Part shown: one piece after another, positions 52,580 to 59,914 of the stretch
How the letters are laid out: every line of letters begins with the position of its first letter
Position numbering within the stretch: position 1 is the stretch's first letter
Source: Candidatus Poseidoniales archaeon
Lineage (GTDB): Archaea; Thermoplasmatota; Poseidoniia; Poseidoniales; Poseidoniaceae
Length of the DNA: 64,000 nt
Assembly: GCA_009887095.1 (NCBI GenBank)
Contig: QXYC01000031.1
Coordinates: forward strand, 1 to 64,000
Direction: 5' to 3'
Notes under the pieces: generated by a model
The model's database searches: none
What the model was told of the DNA's origin: nothing
The model's input: only the letters and a program-made list of their open reading frames with translations
Position numbers and translations under genes: made by a program

Positions 52580-52918
52580 ATGCCAGAACTTGAGATGCTC
52601 GACCGCGCTACTTGGGAGGATTTCCTCTCTGCTCCAGTTGCCGTGTTGATGCTCGGAAAGAATGGATGCGCAGCATGCGAGACATGGACAGAGGATTTGT
52701 CTGCTTACCTCGGTAGCGGCGAAGCCCCAGAGCAAGTCCGTTTTGGAAAACTTCTCCTCGATACACCCGGCCTTGGGCGATTCAAAATCGCTCAACCGTG
52801 GGTGGCTGAAGTCGATGTCCTCCCTTACAACGCCATCTTCGTGAACGGGGAGCGAGTCAAAGAATGGGCTGGTGGCAACATCGATCGCTTGGTCAACCGA
52901 TTAAATCGGTACCTGTGA
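52580..52918 (+). CDS. thioredoxin-fold protein with CAAC motif
   Basis: A 112-residue thioredoxin-like protein: LMLGKNGCAACETWTEDL holds the redox CxxC on the first helix, and VDVLPYNAIFVNGERV matches the cis-Pro loop and last strand. The active site is CAAC instead of CGPC. Placed 33 bases behind the 2-Cys peroxiredoxin and 3 bases ahead of a membrane protein, it likely serves the peroxiredoxin or carries electrons to or from the membrane partner. Confidence 0.82.
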   Translation: MPELEMLDRATWEDFLSAPVAVLMLGKNGCAACETWTEDLSAYLGSGEAPEQVRFGKLLLDTPGLGRFKIAQPWVAEVDVLPYNAIFVNGERVKEWAGGNIDRLVNRLNRYL

Positions 52919-52921
52919 TCC

Positions 52922-53788
52922 ATGCTTGCTTCCTCAGTTCTCATCTCAGCACTTTTTGCAGGACTTGTCGCAACATGCGTCACGCTTGCCATCGAACGGT
53001 GGGGGGGACTTGTTGGAGGCGTGCTCGGCACCGTTCCATCGACGATTGTTCCAGCCGCAGCTGGAATGCACCTTTCAGGGAATGAAGAACAACTGATGGA
53101 AAGCATGGCCATTGTTCCTCTTGGTATGCTCCTCAATGCGCTCTTTCTCGCCGTGTGGGTCGTGCTCCCGCCGAAGATGTCAACCCAACGTCCGTTGATT
53201 GCCACCACCGTAGCATCTCTTGCCGTTTGGGCGTGTGCCGGCGTTCTGTTGCTTCTTGTGATCGACCAGATGCTCGATGCTGGGATGTCAAATTGGTTTG
53301 TGGGCAGTCTTGGACTCGGGCTCTTGATTGCGCTTGCAATCCGCTTCAATTGGGAACCCAAGGCAGCGCCAAAAGGCAGTCAACATGTTCGCTGGCCCAT
53401 CCTTGTGGGAAGGGGTTCTGCCGCAGCCATTGCGATTGGCTGCGCCGTTTGGCTTGCCGGTCAAGGCCAACCTTTGTTGGCAGGTCTTGCGGCCGTGTTC
53501 CCTGCTATTTTCTTGACCAGTATGGTGGCTCTCTGGCTTGCACAAGGGGAAACAGTCCCCCAAGGTGCGGCAGGGCCGATGATGCTTGGTGGCGTGAGTG
53601 TGGCCGTGTACGCTCTGATTGTTATGTGGTCGATACCATCGTATGGAATCTTCATCGGTTCCATCATTGCATGGGCTGGGTCCGTCGGTGGGTGGTCGAT
53701 TCCGATGTTCTTTCTGTTGCGTCGAAGAAGCCTCAACCGTTCACTTCTCGAGTCCAACGCTCAGAAGCAGGCACACCCGTCACCGTGA
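52922..53788 (+). CDS. polytopic membrane protein in the peroxiredoxin cluster
   Basis: A 288-residue protein with about eight or nine hydrophobic segments. Gly/Pro-rich stretches recur in both halves (GGVLGTVPSTIVPAAAGM and GLAAVFPAIFLTSMVALW), hinting at an internal duplication as in transporters. No family is recognised. It starts 3 bases after the thioredoxin-like gene. Its last 19 codons overlap the convergent MIP18-like gene. Confidence 0.7.
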   Translation: MLASSVLISALFAGLVATCVTLAIERWGGLVGGVLGTVPSTIVPAAAGMHLSGNEEQLMESMAIVPLGMLLNALFLAVWVVLPPKMSTQRPLIATTVASLAVWACAGVLLLLVIDQMLDAGMSNWFVGSLGLGLLIALAIRFNWEPKAAPKGSQHVRWPILVGRGSAAAIAIGCAVWLAGQGQPLLAGLAAVFPAIFLTSMVALWLAQGETVPQGAAGPMMLGGVSVAVYALIVMWSIPSYGIFIGSIIAWAGSVGGWSIPMFFLLRRRSLNRSLLESNAQKQAHPSP

Positions 53789-54032
53789 TTGTAACGTTGG
53801 TGACGCCTTTGATCGATGCTGTCTTTTGATGCAGCGAACGCAGGTCCAGTAAGCAGCATGGGCAATGCGGGCGAGCGGGTTGAATGGTCATCTCGATGTG
53901 ACCATCTTGGCCAATCTCGATTGCACTCATCGCTTTCGTAGCCGTGTAAGCCACCTCATTGTGCGGGTCTTTCCAGCCATTGAGCATCCGCACCACCCTT
54001 CTGGAAAGGGCTTGATAGTGGCGTGGCTTCAT
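53733..54032 (-). CDS. MIP18/DUF59-like Fe-S assembly protein
   Basis: About 99 residues from the ATG at 54032, chosen because GAGG stands 8 bases upstream; the in-frame GTG at 54041 falls inside that site. The layout fits DUF59/MIP18: a helical N-terminus (RRVVRMLNGWKDPHNEV), a beta segment (IEIGQDGHIEMTIQPARPHCPCC), then KGVTNVTITVTG. The Cys of HCPCC matches the conserved family cysteine. These proteins help assemble or deliver Fe-S clusters. Overlaps the 3' end of the convergent membrane protein gene by 56 bases. Confidence 0.68.
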   Translation of the reverse strand: MKPRHYQALSRRVVRMLNGWKDPHNEVAYTATKAMSAIEIGQDGHIEMTIQPARPHCPCCLLDLRSLHQKTASIKGVTNVTITVTGVPASERWTREVNG

Positions 54033-54058
54033 CTTGGGCACCTCGTGTTGCGTGATGA

Positions 54059-54283
54059 TTAGGGCGCTTCCGTTTGAAGTTCTTGCTCCAAGTCATCGAG
54101 TCGCAATTCATTCAATCGTCCTTCAGCAGCGATCAGTTCTGCCTGACATGTTTTGAGCAAGGCTGCACCCTCTTCATACATTTTCAGAGTTTCATCCAAA
54201 CCCATTCCGCCCCTTTCTAAGGTGGCGACGATGGCTTCCAACCGTTGTGCTGCTTCGTTGTATGTCTGTTTGCTTTCTGTCAT
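54059..54283 (-). CDS. xseB: exodeoxyribonuclease VII small subunit
   Basis: Non-catalytic partner of XseA. The 74-residue helical hairpin has the family pattern YNEAAQRLEAIVATLERGGMGLDETLKMYEEG. It overlaps the end of xseA by four bases (ATGA), so translation is coupled. ExoVII is mainly bacterial; its presence suggests an old acquisition. Confidence 0.92.
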   Translation of the reverse strand: MTESKQTYNEAAQRLEAIVATLERGGMGLDETLKMYEEGAALLKTCQAELIAAEGRLNELRLDDLEQELQTEAP

Positions 54284-55542
54284 TGTTCTTCCTCCATGGT
54301 GTGAATTTTGGTGACCATAGCCTCGGCACTTCCATCGACAAAATGCAGGCTAAACTCTTGTCCGGGTTCAAGCATTTTGGTATTGCTCACCACGGCGCCA
54401 TCTTTGGTTTGTGTCATTGCATAGCCACGCTCGAGGACGCGCTTTGGGTGAATTGTGTGGAGGCTTGCTTCGATGCTCGCTAAGCGTGTTCGCTCGTTTG
54501 CAAGTTTGCTCTCAGTCGTTCTGTTGAGCCTTGACTGCAGCGAGAGGATGGAACGACGTTCCACGTTAATACCGGCTAACGGTGCGACTTTCAACCGTGC
54601 ATGAAGCCCAATCAGGCGTTGCCTTGCATCTCCAAAAGTTCGGCGTGTGGCATGGGCGAGGCGTTCGTCGAGTTCGTCCAACCATTGCTCAAGTTCGGCC
54701 CGAACGGGGACCGTTCGTTCAATCGCATTCGATGGCGTTGAGGCCCGTACATCAGCCACGAGATCGGCGACCAGAAGGTCTGATTCATGGCCAACGGCGG
54801 AGACGACAGGTATCGGGCTTGCTATGATGGAACGAATCACAGGTTCGAGGTTGAACGCCCACAAATCTTCAGGCGAGCCTCCACCGCGACCCACGATGAC
54901 AAGATCGACGGGTGGCTCACCTCGTTGTGCCGCAACAACTGGGTCTGCCAATCGGCGGGTAAGGGCCAGTGCTCGAACAATCTCTTCACTTGCTCGCTGA
55001 CCTTGAACCAGCACACCAATGACCGTTCGGCGCAATCCTGGCCACCGGTTCTCAATCAGTTGTTGCATGTCAGAAAGGGCTGCTGAACCTGCGCCAGTAA
55101 CGATTGCAATGTGCTTTGGAATCACAGGAGGGCGGATTCTTGGGCGGTCAAGTTCGCCTTCATTGCGAAGTCGTTCAACCAACAAGCGCTTTGCCTCTTC
55201 CATTGCACCTAAGGCATTCACCGGTTCAATTCGTTCGACGATGAGCTGGATGTTGCCTCGTTTGACATAGACATCGACGTTGGCAGTGACCACAACTTCT
55301 GTGCCTTCCTTAATTGAAGGATGAATTGCACAGCGCCCCTTCCAAATGACGGCACTCATCTGCCCATCGTTGTCTCTGAGCGTGAAGTAGGTGTGGCCTG
55401 ATGCATAGGATTTCCACTGCGAAACTTCACCTTTAATGGCTTGTCGTTGGAACAACGGTTCGCTGGTGAGGGCGCGCTTCACCAAGGTCACAAATTGACC
55501 AACTGGGAGCGGGCCAGTCGTCACCTCGCCCCGCCCCGTCAT
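54280..55542 (-). CDS. xseA: exodeoxyribonuclease VII large subunit
   Basis: Catalytic subunit of an exonuclease that degrades single-stranded DNA from both ends without divalent metal. An N-terminal OB-fold (IKGEVSQWKSYASGHTYFTLRD) precedes the nuclease domain: IAIVTGAGSAALSDM, LVIVGRGGGSPEDLWAFN, SAVGHESDLLVADLVADVRASTPSNAIE. A coiled coil and C-terminal beta domain (PKRVLERGYAMTQ) follow. 420 residues, complete. Confidence 0.95.
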   Translation of the reverse strand: MTGRGEVTTGPLPVGQFVTLVKRALTSEPLFQRQAIKGEVSQWKSYASGHTYFTLRDNDGQMSAVIWKGRCAIHPSIKEGTEVVVTANVDVYVKRGNIQLIVERIEPVNALGAMEEAKRLLVERLRNEGELDRPRIRPPVIPKHIAIVTGAGSAALSDMQQLIENRWPGLRRTVIGVLVQGQRASEEIVRALALTRRLADPVVAAQRGEPPVDLVIVGRGGGSPEDLWAFNLEPVIRSIIASPIPVVSAVGHESDLLVADLVADVRASTPSNAIERTVPVRAELEQWLDELDERLAHATRRTFGDARQRLIGLHARLKVAPLAGINVERRSILSLQSRLNRTTESKLANERTRLASIEASLHTIHPKRVLERGYAMTQTKDGAVVSNTKMLEPGQEFSLHFVDGSAEAMVTKIHTMEEEQ

Positions 55543-55636
55543 AGCCGTTGATGGGCGTCTACGGTTCTTGAACCATCTGCGTTTATTGCGTGAAGGTTTT
55601 CAACAAACCACACTCCACTTTCATCACAAGATGGTT

Positions 55637-55828
55637 TCAGTCCTCTTCGGACTGTGAAGGTGACTTTTCCCTCGAAGCTTTTCGTTGATGAAGAGCGTAT
55701 CGTTGTCGGAGTTCGACTTCCTCTAACTTCCGCTTGACCTTTCGTCGAAGAAATTCAAACACAATGTAAACGGCAACAACATCCACGGCAAGGATGAGCC
55801 ATTCGACATAGGTCCATTCCTCGAACAT
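55637..55828 (-). CDS. small single-helix membrane protein
   Basis: A 63-residue protein with one hydrophobic helix near the N-terminus (EWLILAVDVVAVYIVFEFL) followed by a charged amphipathic stretch (RRKVKRKLEEVELRQRYALHQRK). No family is recognised. It sits 12 bases behind the ferredoxin gene on the same strand and could anchor a partner at the membrane. Confidence 0.6.
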   Translation of the reverse strand: MFEEWTYVEWLILAVDVVAVYIVFEFLRRKVKRKLEEVELRQRYALHQRKASREKSPSQSEED

Positions 55829-55840
55829 AACGCTCCCTCG

Positions 55841-56185
55841 TCATAGCGGTGGTCGGATGTCAACATCAACGTCGCCGTTTGGCAGGCCAATACAGCCGAG
55901 GCGTGCGCCTTCTTCCGCCATGAAATCATCAAGGCCTGGTGGCAATGGGTCGGGCAGGGGAATGTCGCCCAAAAGCAACGTCACCATGCATGCTCCACAT
56001 GTGCCAGAGGTACAGTTCGTTGGAATCTCAACACCTGCTTCAATCGCATGTTCGACAAGAGTTTTTCCTGCCACAAAGGGTGTTTGTCCGAGTAGATGGG
56101 GTCCTTGTAAGAAACGAATCACAGGTTTTGTTTCATCGCTGCTTGGATCGAGATCTAAGGTTGCTGCAACCGCATTTGCGGACAT
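55841..56185 (-). CDS. 2Fe-2S ferredoxin
   Basis: Plant-type ferredoxin of about 114 residues. Cluster ligands are in IPTNCTSGTCGACMV (C-x4-C-x2-C) with the fourth Cys in RLGCIGLP. The stretch before (LVEHAIEAGVEIP) matches the family. The ATG at 56185 is preferred to a GTG at 56194. It is a soluble one-electron carrier with unknown partners; the next gene upstream (10 bases) is a zinc-finger protein. Confidence 0.88.
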   Translation of the reverse strand: MSANAVAATLDLDPSSDETKPVIRFLQGPHLLGQTPFVAGKTLVEHAIEAGVEIPTNCTSGTCGACMVTLLLGDIPLPDPLPPGLDDFMAEEGARLGCIGLPNGDVDVDIRPPL

Positions 56186-56195
56186 CACAAACACC

Positions 56196-57287
56196 TCATC
56201 GCATGTCCTTGTGGCGCGTCCAACGACCGGTTTGCTTGTTGAAGAACAAACCTGCCTTCTTCATCCACTTGTTGAACTTCGTTGCTCCAGCACCAGTTCG
56301 GAGGATGAAGTCTTCTCGGTCTTCTTGTGCCTGAATGTATTCCTTTGCAGCCAGCGTTTGGTCAATCCAATCGTTGATGTCCATGAGGCCACCAGTCAAA
56401 CCACCTTCTTCGACAACCTTGGTCATCTCGTCAGCGGTTGCACCGGTTTGTTCCAAATCCTTCCGAATCAGTTCGTTCACGCTGCTGAAGTCCATTGATG
56501 CAGGCTTAGGAGGGACTGGGTTCCGTGGCGGTTTGTCTTCATCGATGACGATGCGCGTTCCGTTTGCCATTCGTTCTTCGACGAGATCAGCAAGTCCAGA
56601 GGTGAAACTTGTCTCACATTCCCAGCACATGAAAGCCCAATCATCAGGGCGGTCTTGGTCCCTTGATTGACGAGGGTCCATCTCGTCACCACAGTGAGGG
56701 CAGGCGTGGAAGATGAGCGCTGGCACGTGGTTGCGACGGAAGTCCACGATGTCTTGCGGGGTACCCTCCAATTCGAGCATCTCGTGATCACGAGCGGCTT
56801 CAAGTCCACGTGTTTCGAGCTGGTCACGAATCTTGACCTTCTGGTCGTCCTTGCCTTCATCGTGAAGGTTGTTTTCGAGTTTCACAATCAGTTCCACTGT
56901 CTTGCCCAAGCGGTTCATCACCAACTTTTGAGCACGGAAGGCTTCGACCTTTGCAATCTTGAGCCGTTCTTTTTGCTCAGCGAGTTCGGTGAGAACGTCC
57001 TTTTGCTTGCGTTGGAATTTAATCTCTTCAATCTTGGATTCTTGCTTTTTCTCGGGTGCGAGAACCTTCGACAAATAGCGTTCTTTTCCGTGACTTTGAG
57101 GTCCGGCGGCGATGATTGAAATCACACCATCAGCAATATCTGCTTTGAGTCCGTAATTCTCGATCAGCATGTCCTTGTCGATTTTCTTCAAATCGCCAAT
57201 CTTCAGGCCAGAATCGGCCAACTGCTGGGCGGTAGTATCGTCAATTCCTCGACGTAGTAAAGCGAGATAAGTGTCCTTCTTTGCCAT
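56196..57287 (-). CDS. hypothetical protein with HhH-like N-terminus, coiled coil and zinc finger
   Basis: A 363-residue protein. Residues ~10-60 read as a helix-hairpin-helix-like pair (GIDDTTAQQLADSGLKIGDLKKI). A basic coiled coil (~85-170) follows, then a treble-clef-like zinc site HACPHCGDEM ... FMCWECETSF (~195-230). The C-terminal third is helical and ends with a basic WTRHKDMR. This suggests a nucleic-acid-binding role. No family is recognised. It lies between ksgA and the ferredoxin gene. Confidence 0.65.
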   Translation of the reverse strand: MAKKDTYLALLRRGIDDTTAQQLADSGLKIGDLKKIDKDMLIENYGLKADIADGVISIIAAGPQSHGKERYLSKVLAPEKKQESKIEEIKFQRKQKDVLTELAEQKERLKIAKVEAFRAQKLVMNRLGKTVELIVKLENNLHDEGKDDQKVKIRDQLETRGLEAARDHEMLELEGTPQDIVDFRRNHVPALIFHACPHCGDEMDPRQSRDQDRPDDWAFMCWECETSFTSGLADLVEERMANGTRIVIDEDKPPRNPVPPKPASMDFSSVNELIRKDLEQTGATADEMTKVVEEGGLTGGLMDINDWIDQTLAAKEYIQAQEDREDFILRTGAGATKFNKWMKKAGLFFNKQTGRWTRHKDMR

Positions 57288-57384
57288 AGCATCCCCTCCG
57301 ACAAGTCCATGCGAGGAGGCACCACTAAGAAAAGGCTCTCCCGCATCAGCGTCTTAGAAATACAGATTTCGACGGTATTTGAAC

Positions 57385-58260
57385 TCAAGATTCCATCGAG
57401 GATTCTGTGAAGGAAACAGCCAAAGAAATCCAATCGTCCAGTTCAAGTTCCTCGGGTCGAGATTCCATGCGTTCATCTTCTGAATGAGCGGCATAGGCTC
57501 CTTTCCAGCGGGCGCTGTGCCAGCCCGACACGCGGTTGATGCGTCGAGGGGAGCGTTTGAGGGTGGTACGCAGCTTCTTCCGGCGTTCTCCGAAGCATTG
57601 GTGGATCATTTGTCGGACAAGACGAACATCGCACGGCCAGTCTTCATGATGGGCTTCGAGGGTCACATAGCGAGAGTTGACTTTTGGATTTGGACTGAAA
57701 TTATGAGGGCCTACTTTGTCTTCAATTTCACAGTCCCAGTCAAGGGCGGCGGTCATTCCGAGGGACCCAACATCGCTTTCGTACTCCATGACCAGCCGCT
57801 CAGCAAATTCTTCTTGGACCAACAAAACAACTGATTCAAGTGCACTCGTGCGGGGGTTTCGCAAGTATCGAGTGAGGTGCTCAATCAATGGTGAAGAGAT
57901 TTGGTAAGGAATGTTGGCGACCATTTTGTCGACATCATTGGGCCATTGTACCACCAGTGCATCGCCTTCGATGAGCACGAGTTGTTCGGTTTTGATTTCA
58001 GGGGCGAAAGCTCCACGAAGGTGTTCGGCTGCCACAGGATCGATTTCGATGGCCGTCACTCGACACCCCACTTCGAGGAGCGCTTCGGTCAGCACGCCGG
58101 GGCCGGGTCCAACTTCGAGCACGTGGTCGCTTTCCGTGACTTCACCAAGGTCAACAGCGCGTTGAATCAAATCATCGTTGACGAGAAAATGCTGCCCGAG
58201 GGATTTGTCAAAAGGCAATTTTGCTCTGAGGCTATCGACCAACCAACGGGCGCCTCTCAT
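57385..58260 (-). CDS. ksgA: 16S rRNA dimethyladenosine transferase KsgA/Dim1
   Basis: Dimethylates the two adjacent adenosines in the 3' loop of 16S rRNA. SAM-binding motifs are LGQHFLVNDDLI, VLEVGPGPGVLTEALL and AIEIDPVAAEHL; the catalytic motif is NIPYQISSPLIEHL. The C-terminal domain carries GERRKKLRTTLK. It has 291 residues. The start overlaps the DUF655 stop (ATGA), the usual order at the end of the archaeal pus10-rpl21e-rpoF-DUF655-ksgA run. Confidence 0.94.
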   Translation of the reverse strand: MRGARWLVDSLRAKLPFDKSLGQHFLVNDDLIQRAVDLGEVTESDHVLEVGPGPGVLTEALLEVGCRVTAIEIDPVAAEHLRGAFAPEIKTEQLVLIEGDALVVQWPNDVDKMVANIPYQISSPLIEHLTRYLRNPRTSALESVVLLVQEEFAERLVMEYESDVGSLGMTAALDWDCEIEDKVGPHNFSPNPKVNSRYVTLEAHHEDWPCDVRLVRQMIHQCFGERRKKLRTTLKRSPRRINRVSGWHSARWKGAYAAHSEDERMESRPEELELDDWISLAVSFTESSMES

Positions 58261-59072
58261 GCCTTCACCGGAAGGAGCAGGTCAATCAAACGTGGTTGGA
58301 TATTTCGGTCTTCTAGTTCAGTGTGGAAGCGTTTTGCGAGCAGATCCGCTGCGTCAATGTTGCACGCTTCATTGAGGGCAGCAAGTGATTCAAAGCCACT
58401 CGAGCCTCGAGCCTCGACCATTTGCATGGCCTTCTTGTTGCCAACACCCGGAAGAAGTTCAAACGAATGTTGCTTGAGGGACATGTTGCCTGCTCGGTTG
58501 AAGAACATGTCAATGAAATGCTTCTGGTTTTCTTCGATGAAAATCTGAACGACGAGCGGTAGGTCAGCCTTGATGTGGTTGGCAACCCGGCCGAGGTTGG
58601 TCATGCCGAGCACTCGTTCCACGTTGACCCGCTTTGCAGCATCCGTGCCAATGTAAACACGGGATGTGGTCAACAGGGGGTCGATGCCTGCTTTTGGCTC
58701 CAAGCGGCATAGCAACATCTTGCCTTCACTAACGGCGACGATGACGTTGTCGATGACATCGTGGTCGATGACACGCGCCCATGTCTCTTCCGTGAGCGGA
58801 GATTTTTGTTGCGGACGGTTGCTGCGTTGTCCGCCTTGTCGGTTTCCACCTTGTCGATTGCTTTGCCTTCGTTGCCCACCTTGTCGATTTCCACCTTGTC
58901 GGTTGCTGTTTTGGCGTTGTCGAGGTGCTTCAGCCTTCTTTGGCTGAGGCCGAGGAACGGTTGGGCGACCTTCAGCAGGCCTGGAGGGTCGATGACTCGA
59001 ACCAGCGTTGCTGTCGCTTTTGCTGCCGCGTGTTGGCACCTTGATGTTACGGTCACGACGGGATCCAGACAT
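58257..59072 (-). CDS. DUF655 family protein with RQGG-repeat N-terminus
   Basis: A 271-residue protein. Residues ~90-271 are the archaeal DUF655 domain: an OB-like part (ARVIDHDVIDNVIVAV), then helix-hairpin-helix elements (FELLPGVGNKKAMQMVEARG). Residues 1-88 are a basic, Arg/Gln/Gly-rich tail with repeated RQGG units, probably disordered and RNA-binding. DUF655 is of unknown function but is nearly always next to rpoF and ksgA, suggesting a role in RNA or translation. Confidence 0.9.
   Translation of the reverse strand: MSGSRRDRNIKVPTRGSKSDSNAGSSHRPSRPAEGRPTVPRPQPKKAEAPRQRQNSNRQGGNRQGGQRRQSNRQGGNRQGGQRSNRPQQKSPLTEETWARVIDHDVIDNVIVAVSEGKMLLCRLEPKAGIDPLLTTSRVYIGTDAAKRVNVERVLGMTNLGRVANHIKADLPLVVQIFIEENQKHFIDMFFNRAGNMSLKQHSFELLPGVGNKKAMQMVEARGSSGFESLAALNEACNIDAADLLAKRFHTELEDRNIQPRLIDLLLPVKA
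58831..58910. repeat. tandem coding repeat (RQGGN/RQGGQ units)
   Basis: Two ~44-base units encoding QSNRQGGNRQGGQR-like peptides lie in tandem in the 5' part of the DUF655 gene. Each contains two copies of the CACCTTGTCG-type core on the plus strand. Confidence 0.6.
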
Positions 59073-59098
59073 AACGAGTCACCACAAAGGGGAAGGTT

Positions 59099-59461
59099 TC
59101 ACTCGACGCCAACGTGCTGTCGAACGATGTCAAGAATTTCTTGAATTTCGCTGTCTTCAATTCCAAGACGGCGGGAGGCGAGAACAGCCTTCACATCATC
59201 AGGGTACATTGGCATCAACTCAGCGAGCTTTGCTGCGAGTTGGGGGTGCGGTGCGAGTTTGTCGGTTGCGGTCAAAGCATCACGGAGTGATTCAAAGACT
59301 TCTGGGAGTGTTTTGTAGCCGTTGCGGTGGTCGCTTGCGGCCCATTCTGCGTGCTGGAGTGCTGCCTTCTGCTCGTAAGTCAAGTTGTTGCGACGCTCTT
59401 GGGCGTTCAACAGCATCTCTCGAACAGTAGCAAAGTCAACGAATCGCTCTTCATCAGTCAT
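59099..59461 (-). CDS. rpoF: DNA-directed RNA polymerase subunit F (Rpb4)
   Basis: Forms the stalk of archaeal RNA polymerase with RpoE. The 120-residue protein has the Rpb4 helical pattern: FATVREMLLNAQERRNNLTYEQKAALQHAE, then LAAKLAELMPMYPDDVKAVLASRRLGIEDSEIQEILDIV (HRDC-like). It lies 9 bases behind rpl21e, in the standard archaeal order. Confidence 0.93.
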   Translation of the reverse strand: MTDEERFVDFATVREMLLNAQERRNNLTYEQKAALQHAEWAASDHRNGYKTLPEVFESLRDALTATDKLAPHPQLAAKLAELMPMYPDDVKAVLASRRLGIEDSEIQEILDIVRQHVGVE

Positions 59462-59470
59462 GTGAATTCC

Positions 59471-59761
59471 TCACTGGAGTGGTCGCAAGTGCTCTGGGCG
59501 AGCAATCACTGTCTTTGGCATGTTTCCGTCCTTGACCGAAACAACCCATGCAACACCTTGGCGCTTCTGGATGAATCCAGTTCGGCCTTGGAATCGGCGG
59601 TGGGGCATACCCATTTGTTGTCCTCCATCGAGAACGATAGCGACTCGGTCGCCTTCTTGATATTCATGCATTACGCGGCTGATGTTCACTCGGCTGCGTT
59701 CGTTCTTGCGGCGTCGTAGAACGCTTCGTGTTCCGACTCGCAGGCCCTTGGATCGCTTCAT
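59471..59761 (-). CDS. rpl21e: 50S ribosomal protein L21e
   Basis: A 96-residue basic protein of the archaeal/eukaryotic large subunit. The family pattern is clear: SKGLRVGTRSVLRRRKNERSR at the start, YQEGDRVAIVLDGGQQMGMPHRRFQGRTGFI in the middle and the final IARPEHLRPL. The 153-base gap to pus10 upstream has no clear gene. Confidence 0.95.
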   Translation of the reverse strand: MKRSKGLRVGTRSVLRRRKNERSRVNISRVMHEYQEGDRVAIVLDGGQQMGMPHRRFQGRTGFIQKRQGVAWVVSVKDGNMPKTVIARPEHLRPLQ

Positions 59762-59914
59762 GTTTTTCGCCTCCTATTCGCTCAGATGTGATGATGGGCA
59801 ACTTCCGAGCAATTTTGCGACCTGCCTTCCCCATATAAGCACCGCGACGGATGCATGAGGTGAGTTGGTCGCGAAAATCACCTAAATTCCACCTTTTTTT
59901 CTTATCAGATTGAC

